Shown one piece after another: positions 37,001 through 48,405 of a DNA stretch of 64,000 nucleotides. The translations under genes were made by a program, and so were the position numbers. Source of the stretch: Mytilus trossulus (lineage: Eukaryota; Mollusca; Bivalvia; Mytilida; Mytilidae); contig NC_086383.1 in the NCBI RefSeq assembly GCF_036588685.1, positions 60,835,448 to 60,899,447 of the forward strand. The letters are read 5' to 3'. Numbering within the stretch: the stretch's first letter is position 1; every line of letters starts with the position of its first letter. The notes under the pieces are model-generated. The model made no database searches and was not told the origin of the DNA. It was given only the letters and a program-made list of their open reading frames with translations.

Positions 37001-40000
37001 ACTGACTGACCTAAGAGGGGGGCCGCTCCAGTCACGGTTCAGTGATTCCCTATATAAGCAACCATTTTTTTTCCCAAAAAGGGAGGGGACAAAATGCATG
37101 TTTATTTATGTATAATTGTCATTTTGCTTATTTTCTTTGGTTACATCTTCTGACATCAGACACGGACTTTTCTTGAATTGAAATTTAAATGTACGTATTG
37201 TTGTGCGTTTACTTTTCTACATTGGCTAGAGGTATAGGGGGAGGTTTGAGATCTCATAAACATGTTTAACCCCGCCGCATTTTTTGCGCCTGTCCCAAGT
37301 CAGAAGCCCCTGGTCTTTGTTAGTCTTGTATTATTAAATTTTAGTTTCTTGTGTACAATTTGGAAATTAGTATGGTGTTCATTATCACTGAACTTGTATA
37401 TATTTGTTTAGGGGCCAGCTAAAGGACACCTCCAGGAGCGGGAATTTCTCGTTACATTGAAGACCTGTTGGTGACCTTCCGCTGTTGTTTTTTCTATGGT
37501 CGGGTTGATGTCTCTTCGATACATTCCCCATTTCCATTCTCAATTTTATTCTTTCTTATGTTCAATGTAAAAATGTATATAATTTCAAATTGCAACTATC
37601 TATAGTTCCGTAACTATCAAGGCGTATAAAAGAATGGTCGTTAAGTGCGTATATTTTTGTTAAATCAATTTTTCTTGTATGTTTCAAACTGTCCTTCACT
37701 TTTGACAACGAGTACTTACATTTCCCCAAATTTACCATTGGAAAAATTGTGTAAGCACATTTTTGTTTTATCAAATCTCTTTTTTGGAATTATTTAAATT
37801 TTTATGAATAATATTCTTTACACCAGAAATGCTATTTATTTAAAACAGTAATGACTAGTGTATCACTATCGGACACGCAGGACAGAGATGTATATTATCA
37901 AATGATTACCTATGCACCTGAAAGTTTAAAATGGAAAGATTCAAGTTTTCGGTCGTGTACACTGACAGAAGTGAAATGATGCATGAACTTGCAAGTCCGA
38001 CAGGAAATCGTTTGAATACCTGGAGGTGTCACCTGCCAATAAACCTGGGAGTAATACCTTTAGCCATGCTGGTGATCAGACAAGGGAAGGTCTACATTTA
38101 TTTAAATAAGTTTATTACATAAAAGAATTATGGACACATTAGATTTTTGAAAACAATTTTCACGGAACGTCAGGGGTAATACTTGTACAAGACATTAGTT
38201 AATTTTATTTACTTTACATTAAAGTAAATAAACCCAATTCAGGAGCCTGTTATTCAGTGGCTGTCGTTTGTTTATGTGTTACATATTTGTTTTTGTTCAT
38301 TTATTTTCATAAATAAGGCCGTCATTTTTCTCGTTTGAATCGTTTTACTTTGTCTTATCGGGGTCTTTTATAGCTGACTAGGCGGTATGGGCTTTGCTCA
38401 TTGTTGAAAGCTGTACGGTGACCTATAATTGTTAATGTTTGTGTCATTTTGGTCTTTTGTGGACAGTTGTCTCATTGGCAATCATACCACATCTTCTTTT
38501 CTATATTTAAATAGTCTCCCCTTAATTTTTTTTCTGTAGTGTTTTTGTTGATTGCTGTTTATCACATATTTGTTTGTTTGTTTGTAGCTCATGTATACTA
38601 GTATAAATCAAGTTGTCATCACTGTTGGGTTTCTCGTCTGAATTTTGTACATTAACTCTGTTAGATGCCTAGCTCTTTCCAAGCAGAGCCATTTATAGGG
38701 TGCTCATTATGAAGTTTAAGTTTTTGATCATTGCTGAAGGGTGTACAGTCCCTATTATATAGTGACTAAAAAGAAAATCACTTGGTCTACATGGTTTATG
38801 GTTTATAGTTTAAGTTATGGAAGTCGTCTCATCAAAATTCATACCCAGTGGATCCAGGGGGAGGGTTCGGGGGTTGGAACCCCTCTTTTTTGGACGATCA
38901 TCATCATGGAATGGGGACATATAGTTGGAACATCCCTTTTGTCCTGGGTTAGGAACCCCCTTTTTTAAATGGCTGAATTCACCCCTGATACCATATCTCC
39001 TTAGGCAAAAATAAAAATTATGTTTGTTTCCAACATGTACAATGTAGCTTACAGCTTCTTAGAAACAATTCAAACATTGATGACCTTCTGCTGTTGTCTG
39101 CTCTGTAGTCGGGTTGTTGTCTTGTTGGCCCATTCCCAATTTCCAGTCTCTAATTTTATTAGAAGTATCTGAGAAACAAACCTAACCATGTTAACATTGT
39201 ATTAAACTGAAATAACCTAAATCACTTAAATTATCCATGAAATAAAATTAAGGTCAGGTCAACGGTGAACCTAACCTGATAGACAAGTAGACCTTGCAAG
39301 GTACTCATATACAATACAATGTATCCAATTTCATGTAATAAAATGTAACAGTATATTTTACCATCAGTCACTGAACCACACATCCAGCTCTTTTAGCTTT
39401 TATAAATGTGAAGCTCTATTAAAAATAGCTTATATCATCACCCCAAGACTATAATACATATTTCTTGCATACATGTATATACAACCAACTTTCATGACTT
39501 TCATGTAAGGCGAGACAAAATAAAATGATACTTTGAAGCTACATGTATTGTTTAATATGTTTGACTACTACATGTACTAGTATAAAATGCCAGTTTCAGA
39601 ATGAACAGTAATTTATAAGATTGTCAAAATACATGTAGATTCATTCAGACTATTTGAACTACAAATGTATACAGCAAGCTGTCATTTGACTCTAAGTCAA
39701 ACCAACAACTGTGCCAGGATTGTAAAGCTGTCTAGGTTGGTGAAACTTCCATCATCATGCATATATGACACTAACCAATAGTGACGGACCGTGCCAGACC
39801 CTCATGAAAGGTCAAACAGGTTTAACACTCCCTGGTGGTACATGAAGCCAACAGTAGCAACGCCAGCATAGAAATTCTTATTATATCCAAATTCTTATTT
39901 TAAATGAATAATTATCCAAGGTGAATTCAGATATATATGATCATGATGATGCACTTGTAATATTGACAATGATCATGATGATTGTAAGGTAATCACTGAA

Positions 40001-40395
40001 ACTATGAATTTTCATTATTCCAATTTTCTACTTTTTTTCCTATGAATTGTAAGTTTGCTTTTTGTTCAATTCACGATTTCCTTTTTGTCCAATCAGAACA
40101 TCCCATCGTCATCATAGCATAATGCTGTTAGCTTTATCAACGTTATTTCCAATTGCAATAAGTAACTCAAAATTATGAATGAATCCACAGTTTCACAATT
40201 TACAGCTACAGGTACAAATGAGGTACGGTATGAGAGTAATTTGGTGACACTATATATTTCCTATGTATATATGATATATATGCCCCTTCATAATCTTGTT
40301 GGGAATCATGCTCAAACCAATGTGATATCTTTATATCTGCAAAAATATATACATTAAGAATTTAAAAGTATGTATAACATGTATAACATGTGACT
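34095..40395. other. 6.3-kb segment unique to element B
   Basis: Inserted or retained between backbone positions equivalent to A 13365 and 13130. Contents: a stretch at about 35150-35470 rich in short words such as CGGGAT, GCGTGAC and CGGGACACGG; GGCGCAAATGA repeats at 36768-36870; a GGATCCAG-family repeat at about 36965; a PLE1-family 3' tail (37113-37556); a GTATGGGCTTTGCTC repeat (38370-38510); another GGATCCAG-family copy (38840-38990); and a PLE1-tail relative at about 39070-39165. The ORFs at 35232-35495 and 37562-37774 have no recognisable product. Confidence 0.55.
37113..37556 (+). mobile_element. PLE1-family solo 3' tail
   Basis: Plus-strand 3' untranslated tract of the PLE1 family. 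Landmarks, reverse-complement to 23830-24280: GACTTTTCTTGAATTGAA, GAGATCTCATAAACATGTTTAACCCC, GTTTCTTGTGTACAATTTGG, and the terminus CCATTTCCATTCTCAATTTTAT. 5'-truncated, no coding part. Confidence 0.8.
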
Positions 40396-40631
40396 TCTAT
40401 AACATGTATAAAATTAAATAAGTCAATTATAGCATTAATACTATTTTATAATTCAGAAATTAATGTGAGTAGATATAGGAAGATGTGGTGTGAGTGCCAA
40501 TGAGAGGTTTTTATTATTGCGAAAGATGTGACTGAGTTGTAAACGCAATAGTTTAAACGCGCATTTTGTGATATTTTATATGAATGAAACAGGATTTTCC
40601 ACAAAATCGTAAAAATTAAAATCGCATTTAA

Positions 40632-41188
40632 GGAGGCTCGAGGGTATAAAAATTTCAGGAAAAAAATAAACATTTCACAGTTTTTCATTTCAAATTTTAT
40701 TTGTTACCTTTTGTAGTTGTAACTTATCATATGGTACACAAATCATTCAAAACAAACAATCCGTGTTGGGCCCAGATGACTTTTAAAATGTTTCCATCAT
40801 TGAAAAAGTTCAAAATTATCTCCCTTTGGATTAAAAATGCCATTTTTTGGCTTCAAAATTGAAATATCTTTTTTAACTCATCGGTGACCTATATTTTTTA
40901 ATATAGTTTCAATATAAGCTGTACTTTAACTAAATTATTGTAAAATTTGAGCAACTTCTGTAATAAATTTCTTTTTTAATTTCAATATTACCTTTATTTC
41001 TCCTATTACTCCTACAGAAAAAAAAACACCTTTACAAAAAGGTATGCTTCTTTCGAAGGCAGATTGTGAGCGCAAATGAACGGTGACCCCACCTTTTTAT
41101 TTTATTTTTCTATTAACTATAAGATAATGTTTATGTATAGAAAAATATAGAGAAATCCTATATAAATGATTTAGACCCGCGAACCCCC
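40632..41188. mobile_element. 557-bp TTAA-flanked TIR element in element B
   Basis: Inverted ends GGAGGCTCGAGGGTATAAA and (inverse) GGGGGTTCGCGGGTCTAAA, flanked by TTAA at 40628-40631 and 41189-41192. Element A has the unoccupied site with a single TTAA at 12939-12942. TTAA targeting is typical of piggyBac and Kolobok. No ORF of note, so non-autonomous. Confidence 0.8.
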
Positions 41189-42391
41189 TTAAGTCTAAAA
41201 TAACAAATTCGCAATAATAAATGCAAGCAATAATTTCTGAATTTACAGTAACTACATGTATTTGATTTGTCATATGTGTAGTAATAATAATTCAACAAAT
41301 TCTTTTAATAATACTTTTTTATTTCAAATTAGAATTTTTAGAATAATACTACATACATGACAAAGCAATGGTATGTATAGATTATAACATGTTATAATAT
41401 ATGTATATATTTAAGTTCTACAAAATTTAGAGCAAAACATTTTAATCATTGATAACAATTCAGGGGCGGGTCCAGCCATTTTGAAAACCAGGACAAAGGG
41501 GGGTTCCAATTACATGTCCCCATTCAAATGCATTGATCCTCAAAATGAGAAAGGGTTCCAACCCCTGGAACCCCCCTCTGGATCCGCGCCTGCAATTTAA
41601 TGAAACATGCCCGGAAAATTATCTTTAATTTCTTATCACAAAAGTGTTAAAAATTGTCGTTAAGGACGCAATGCTGTCACATCATTTGGAATCAGGGCAC
41701 AATATCAATATACTCTTTTTTTTTGCCCCAGGCAATTTTAAGGTTATTGCATATATGCAAACCCGAGCCTTGAAGGTATTCATAACAAATATGTGATAAA
41801 TTATAATTATTGTACATCACCCACCAGCAAATGACCAGTGGCTATTTAAATAGGTACATCATCATTTAACATACATGTGAAGATTGGTTGGTTATGAGTT
41901 ATAAAAAATCCAGTGACAAATATTTCATGCAAATTTTAGGACGTGACAGTTATCAATACATTATTAAACATACAATACATATGACTATGTAGGGTTACTC
42001 CATCAGGGGGTTAGGTCTGGTGATAGGCCGCCCCCACAACCAAACCATTGTGAATACACACAATGGTTTAGGCAATAAACAGGTGTGTATCCAGCCCTTT
42101 TTAAAAGGGGGATTTAATCCATAGTTTATATGTACCTTTTTCAAATCATGCATTGATCTTCCAAAAAAAGGGGGGGGTCCAATCACAGGAACAATTATTT
42201 TACAAGCCCAAATTCTAACTTTGCCTTTGAACACGTTACTGTGTAAGAATGTTTTGTATAAGAACGTCGATTCATACCTGTATGCACAAATGTAACAAAT
42301 GTAAACATTTTTCCTTCAAACTCTTGGCCGGATCAATGATTATTCTCCATTCTGATAGGCATGTTTTTAAATATTATTCATTTCTACTCAC

Positions 42392-42491
42392 CAATTGTAA
42401 TTTCCAGCTCAGCTTATATTGTGCTGTAGTGTCCATCTACCATGTCAACGATTTTGTGTAAAATAAATTTGCCATTTGAAGATGCCGACAT
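42392..42491 (-). other. Fossil first exon in the B backbone
   Basis: Counterpart of 11512-11619. The ATG at 42491-42489 opens MSASSNGKFILHKIVDM then VDGHYSTI, a TAA, then AELEIT to a donor GTGAG at 42391. Lacks the 8-bp insertion seen in A. Confidence 0.35.
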
Positions 42492-43523
42492 GCGACAAGT
42501 AAAGAGGGTACGGTAACGTTAAATCGGTTACGGGCGTATTTTCCGTTTTTAATCAAACTTGTCAGATTTGATTAATTATCGTCGGAAAATGTCCCTAATA
42601 GATATTGTAATTCAAATTAAACCAGCTTTAAATTACTATGCTGTATGCATGTAATATATATATATAACCTGGTCTTTAAATGTACTTCAGGTACGTACAC
42701 TGGCCTTTTTCTGCTATAATATTCACGAAGTCTTCTGGTATGTAATATTTTTTTTATAAAAGGCTCTCGAATTATAGACTAATTAAAAAATAAAGATGGA
42801 AAGTCAAACGCATGAGTCTGGCAAAAATGAACGGACAATGGCATGACAGTAAACGGAAAACGAGAAAAGACATAGATTCTAGTTATATATATATATATAT
42901 TTTTTCCCTGCATCAAATTTACTCAAATGCAATTTATAAAGCCAACAATAAAAGTTAAATGATAATGCATTCATTTACAATATTAAAAAAATGTTACATC
43001 TTAAATTTAATTAAACATAATTATTAAGATCACGCGTTTTCAAGTGTTCACGGCCGACATCCATAAATATGTAATAAGGGTGTAAAAATGATCTATTGCG
43101 TTAACATGACACATTTTTCACCACTTACGACAGTCTATAATTGCAAAAACATGTATTGTAATCACTTGTAAACCTTTAATATAAAGGTTCAGGTGCTTAC
43201 ATTCAATGAATAAATGTTATTTCGGCAATCTGTTGATTTTTTTTAGTCAATTCGCGGCGGTTTGTTCAGCAGTATGACTTTGAGCTACTTTTTAAAATAT
43301 ACAAAACATGTTAAATAGGATGAAGTAAGAATTCAAATTGAATATTTCTTTTATTTAATTAACATGATTAAAGGGACGTGGTAGACTTTTAGTTAACATA
43401 AACCGTCTTCTTTCAATTTTTTATTTTATTTTTAAAAGGGGAGCAACCCCTGATAAACAATGGGAAAGTTTCACTCGTTTTGTGTCCAAATGATTAAAAT
43501 GGACACGGTCTGACAACATCTTG

Positions 43524-43772
43524 ACGTAACTTTGCATCCATGGTCTGTTTTGGTCTGACATGGTCTTAACGGGTCCAAACAACCCGCTAGATGAATCAGT
43601 CTTTTCCGTCTTGACACGCCTTAACGAACTGATTTACCTGATGAGGCTATCGATCTGAACGGCGACCCAACAATCTTAAATATCTTGACGAATTTCTCTA
43701 GCGGTAAATTCAGTCAATCAAGATGTGATCAGACCAAAATGACCGTTTCAGACTGAAATCGGGCTACTAGTG
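43524..43772 (-). repeat. Element B right terminal inverted repeat
   Basis: Inverse of 28166-28414. Contains the same GGTCTGA / CAGACC words in both orientations. Confidence 0.9.
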
Positions 43773-43775
43773 TAT

Positions 43776-44295
43776 ATACCTATGGAGAGTTAAATACAAT
43801 AGAAAGAAAGGTTATTTCCCTATAACAAATGCAGATGATTTCGAGTATCACGCTTTTGTTGTTTATTGTGACGCAGATCGCAACTGGGTGCATCGAACGT
43901 TTTTACCGAAAATAGAACAAGACGAAGGTATCAAGCTCTGTATTCATCATAGGGATTTTGAAGTAGGTGAATCGATCACTGCAAACATCAACAAATATTT
44001 AGAGAAATCATGGAAAGTTGTTGTAGTATTGTCAAATGAGTTTGCGAAAAGTGAGTGGTGTCAATGGGAAGTTGACGTTGTACAGGAGCGACGTAGAAGG
44101 TTTGGAAAAGACGTGTTCCTGTTAATAATGCTGAAAACTATCGACTCTAAGCATATGACAAATCAGCTAAGAGCCCTATTGGACAGTGCGCCAAGTCTAC
44201 GATATCAAACTGGGGTCGGCGAGGATCTTTTTTGGGCCGCTGCAATTGAGACTTTAAGGAAACCATTAGAACAGGTTACAACTGCTCTTTTATAA
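43776..44295 (+). CDS. TLR TIR-domain half, separated from its receptor
   Basis: Cytoplasmic signalling part of the TLR whose ectodomain lies at 26553-28165. The frame begins in the juxtamembrane linker directly after the TAT duplication (YLWRVKYNRKKGYFP) and gives residues 538-710 of the joined protein. TIR box 1 is YHAFVVYCDADRNWV (from residue 562). Box 2 is HHRDFEVGESI (Arg-Asp at about 597; the usual BB-loop Pro is Val). The stretch WKVVVVLSNEFAKSEWC follows, and box 3 Phe-Trp is at 690-691. The stop is at 44293-44295 and a polyadenylation signal AATAAA lies at 44670. The first ATG in frame is at 43888, so an orphan TIR-only protein of 135 residues is conceivable, but it would lack box 1. 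TIR domains of this class recruit adaptors such as MyD88; whether this fragment is expressed is unknown. Confidence 0.85.
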
Positions 44296-47200
44296 GAGTA
44301 TTTAAAACCTTCTTGTAAACGATTGCATCTCATAATTATTTGTATAAAAAACTACTTTTATATGAAAAAACCGGCGTGCAAAAGATATTTCAAAATGATA
44401 TGGAATGTGCTTAACGTGCGCATATAGTTGATATCTGAAACGGCTAAATTATCGTTATTCCTTAATCTGTTCTAATATATTTTATGCATCGTACTTTATT
44501 CGGATGACACATTCTGGGTAATTGGAGTTTATAAAAGTCTTGTTTGATGTCTGGAAATCGTCGTACCTATGTATATATTTGAACAGCAACTTTGCAATTT
44601 TAGGCACTGATTTCGGTGAAATTTTTCATGACTTACAACCTAAGCATATATATTTTAATTGTATTACAGAATAAATATCTGTATATAGTGTCTTTTTGTT
44701 GATTTGCTTATGAATATTTATTTGAAGATACAAACATGAGGTATATGTTATTTTTGCTACGATTTTGAGAGATGTAGATAAAGATTGGTGTAGACAAAAG
44801 TAATACGTATTGTTAGTATTGACTAATAGTGAGCAGATCTAGGCAATAAGATGATATAAACAGAATTCACGACTTAGGTGAGTTAATGGGAACAATATGA
44901 TGATTTTTTATTTTGCTTTCTATTAAGAGATATGAATATGTATGAACGACGTAGAGGTAATACATTCATTGGACAACAAACCAAACACACATTACAGATT
45001 CAAAGATATCTTTTCATCAATTGTCAACAGGTTATTACCCTTTCAAAAATATTGGTTAATTGAAGTGTTATTCAGTTAGAAATTAAAGTTACAATCTTGA
45101 ACATCTTTCTGGGCTCACGACGCAATACCACCATAATGTAGATAATTAATATTTTTGTTCGCATATATGGCGTAGTAGCCAGAGCCTTTTAAAGATGACA
45201 CGGACTCTCAGTTTTTGTGGGTTTTTTGGTTTTTTTTTTGGAGGGTGGATAAGTCACCTAAACAATTCTTCCGTTTAGTTCTTTATAAATTGATCAACGT
45301 TATGACTGCACACACCTCTCACTTCAATACATACAACAAGAAAATAGATTTTCAAAATAACTAATGAAAAAATGTAAATATCGAACAAAATTCAACGAGT
45401 GACCGAACAACACGTTAAATCACTAATGCATGTAGCGCATAAGTTAGTTATAAGTGTTGTTCGGACACGAGTTGAATATTTTTTTTATTTTTTGAATTCT
45501 TTGATTAATTATTCTTTTTACTATATTGACAATATGAATATGATGCTATGAATAACAAAGAAGCTAAATTAATTCAAGTATGGACATCACAATATAGCAA
45601 CTAATACAACATAACAAAGAACTATGTAATAATTATGTCATAATGAAATTATCACAATTTGAAAGATTATTCACTTTTTTTTCTTTTGGTACCTTATTTA
45701 GAAAATTTAAAGAAGGATGAGTGGAATAACACCAGTTTAAAGATGTCTGATTGGGAATGAAAAATCTTTCTATTGTGCTCAAATCGGATTAGATTGTAAT
45801 TAAATGATAATAAAAATATAAAACAATACTTACTAATTCCATTCTGAAGGGTTTATCTGGATTGGTATAGATCAGGAGTGTTCAAAGTTGAATCCTTGAT
45901 GATGTTTTAGAGCCGAAATATTTTGATAGCTGTATGAAAAAAGGAAATCATCAAAAGTCAACTGTGCCTGAAGGAGTAAAGACCTTAGTTGGTCTAAACA
46001 TATGAACGGAAACTGTAAAAAAAGGTTTGTTTAACTTTGGATAAATATCAATTTAAATTAAAATAAGAAAAATACCGAACAACAATGAAACTTCAAATCG
46101 TACAGTCCTTTATTAAATGTGAAAATCAAAAGCTTTAAAACATCACACGAATGGAAAACAAACGGTCATATTCCTGACTTGAAACGGGCATATGGTTAAT
46201 TAGTGTTGTTAATATTACAACAGTAAAAATAACTAAATAAGTCTTATAGCATTTTATACCAAAAAGTTCAAAAAAATTAGCAAAACCCGGCTAAACAAAA
46301 TCATAGAATAAATTAACAACGCACATCACGAGCATTTAATGCATTGTCAAATTAAGTTCCAACAAATGTTCCATATTTTGATCTGCATATGGTATACATA
46401 TATCTAGTTATTATTTGAGAAATACTCATTAATGCTTTCACATTGACCTTACATTTCATCATTAAAACTTTTAATGAGGAACGGATATGTAATAAACAAT
46501 TGTTTGGTTATGTGTTTAACTTTTCCCTAAATGTATCATTTCAAGATTTCAAACGTATGTATTTGTTATTGATATCTGAAAGTATCTATTTTGCACCTTG
46601 ATAATGTGTATTCTTCACTATACTGTTAATGGCCATACGCTGGCTTAATAATACCCTGTTAATCTGATTATCATTCATAATGTACACTTAAAATAAACAT
46701 AGTATACATGTACAAATGCGTTAAACTAAATTTTTTAAATAATTGTTCGTTGTCTTTACAGTCTCTCTGGTTTCAGTGCATTTTTTAAATGTTTTCTCGT
46801 AATGCACTCTTTGTTTAACTTCAAAATAAGGACGTTTTAAATTGTTATCTATATGGTTTGTTTCTTTTGATCAGTTTTAAACTAAACTTATTCAAACCTT
46901 TTATATTCACGAGGTTCATTTGGGAAAATTCATTCTATCATCAACGAACTCGTTGATTTTTCCTATCAAATTTATAAATGCATATAATTATTATTGTCTT
47001 TTTAAGGAAATCAATTGTTCCTCATACGTTTATGAGTTCATAACAATTGACATGTGTTCTAAATACTTATAGCTATATACAACAGAACCTTTTGTTAAAC
47101 GTTTATATGATCAATTTCAAGTTTGCACTTTTTTTAAATTGTATTAAAGACATGGGATCATAACGGAAGTATATATGTTTACGAAGATGTCGACGCAACA

Positions 47201-47950
47201 CACAGATTCAAATTGGGATAGTTAAAAATAACTGCAAACGGCTACCAATAGGATTAAGTTACTAATAGTCATGTTGAAATCAAAATGACTATTTTTAGTC
47301 ACTGTGTTAATGATAATATATTTAGAACACTTCATATCAATTGGTTAAAGAGTCGTCAGGTTGGGGTAAGTTATTAATATCCACCGTACAAAAGATTTTG
47401 TAAATTTGCATTCATTTTATAGCTAGTCAAACAGAAAAGAGATGAGTGCCAACTCTCCATTCAAGTCAAATTTTGTAAAAGTAAACCATGATAGGTTAAA
47501 GCACGGTCTTCACCACAGAGTATTAGTTTACATAAAACATCAAGCTACAAAGGTCCCTAAATGTGTAGTTTGAAACCATTCAAACAGGAAAACTAATAGT
47601 CTTATCTAAATAAAAAAAGTGAGAAACAAAATAAACTTATTAACTAGAAAAACAAACGACAACATTAGAATATCAGGACAGGTGCAAACAACCGGGTTTA
47701 AACGTGTTAATACACGCCAACCTTCCCCCTAACCTGACTCATTAATGTAACATCATACTTTAAATGGATAACCAAAAGACATATAAACAAAAACAAGTGA
47801 TAATACACTAAACGAATTAATTTGATCTATAATACATTGTAAATACAAAACTTATAAAAAAAGGATGAGATATATAGAATCCATATCAGAAAGACAACAA
47901 TAACCTTGGACAAAATATCGCCAAATAATAAAACGTACACAGATAAATAC
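44296..47950. other. Gene-free stretch downstream of the TLR
   Basis: Starts with the TLR 3' untranslated region. It contains a short imperfect hairpin (arms about 45391-45417 and 45451-45475, TTCAAC-GAG and ACCGAACAACAC), a scrap of the GTCATATTCCTGACTTG repeat at about 46165, and a minus-strand dispersed repeat at about 47435-47770 (related to 56260-56340). Otherwise AT-rich with nothing I can name. Confidence 0.5.
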
Positions 47951-48026
47951 AAATAATTTTGTTGTTATGTTTACGAAATAATTTTGTTGTTATGTTTACG
48001 AAATAATTTTGTTGTTATGAAGTACG
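47951..48026. repeat. Tandem repeat, 25 bp x 3
   Basis: Three consecutive units of AAATAATTTTGTTGTTATG plus TTTACG (last unit AAGTACG), at 47951, 47976 and 48001. Confidence 0.9.
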
Positions 48027-48141
48027 AAAATCTGTTTTAAAAATAATTCATTTTGCTGTTCATTGTACGAAAAAAGAAGTGAAAATTTATTGTCATACCA
48101 AATATTTATCAAAGGTGGTATCCAGTCAACAGACTAACAGT

Positions 48142-48405
48142 GGGCCAACGTTGGCAATGTGTCGGTCCGTTGGTCGACCGTTGGTGTTGGCTGCACAACA
48201 TTGGCCCAACGTTGGCAAATTGTCGGTCCGTTGGTCGACCGTTGGTGTTGGCTGCACAACATTGGCCCAACGTTGGCAAATTGTCGGTCCGTTGGTCGCA
48301 AGTTTATGTTGGCTGCACAACAGTGGCCCAACGTTGGCAAAGTGTCGGTAAGTTGGTCACACATTGGTGATGGCTGTACGACATTGGCCCAACGTTGGTA
48401 TGTTG
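48142..48405. repeat. 61-bp minisatellite, 4.3 units
   Basis: Units begin at 48142, 48203, 48264, 48325 and 48386, exactly 61 bp apart. Each opens GGCCCAACGTTGGCAAA and holds TGTCGGT-CGTTGGTC and GGTGTTGGCTGCACAACA. Units 2 and 3 are nearly identical over their first half; later units diverge. The several long overlapping ORFs here are artefacts of the repeat. Confidence 0.95.

Larger units (their letters stand above)
28166..43772 (-). mobile_element. Element B: 15.6-kb TIR element with CACTA ends, inserted in the TLR gene
   Basis: Begins CACTAGTAGCACGATTTCAG and ends CTGAAATCGGGCTACTAGTG. Terminal inverted repeats of about 249 bp are at 28166-28414 and 43524-43772, with TAT duplications at 28163-28165 and 43773-43775. 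The interior is element A reversed: B's left subterminal region matches A's right end and vice versa. About 9 kb of backbone is shared. B-specific parts are 30002-31844, about 34095-40395 and a TTAA-flanked insert at 40632-41188. No transposase ORF found. The second TLR copy shows the uninterrupted site (AAGAATTATATATACC at 52065-52080). Confidence 0.9.
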
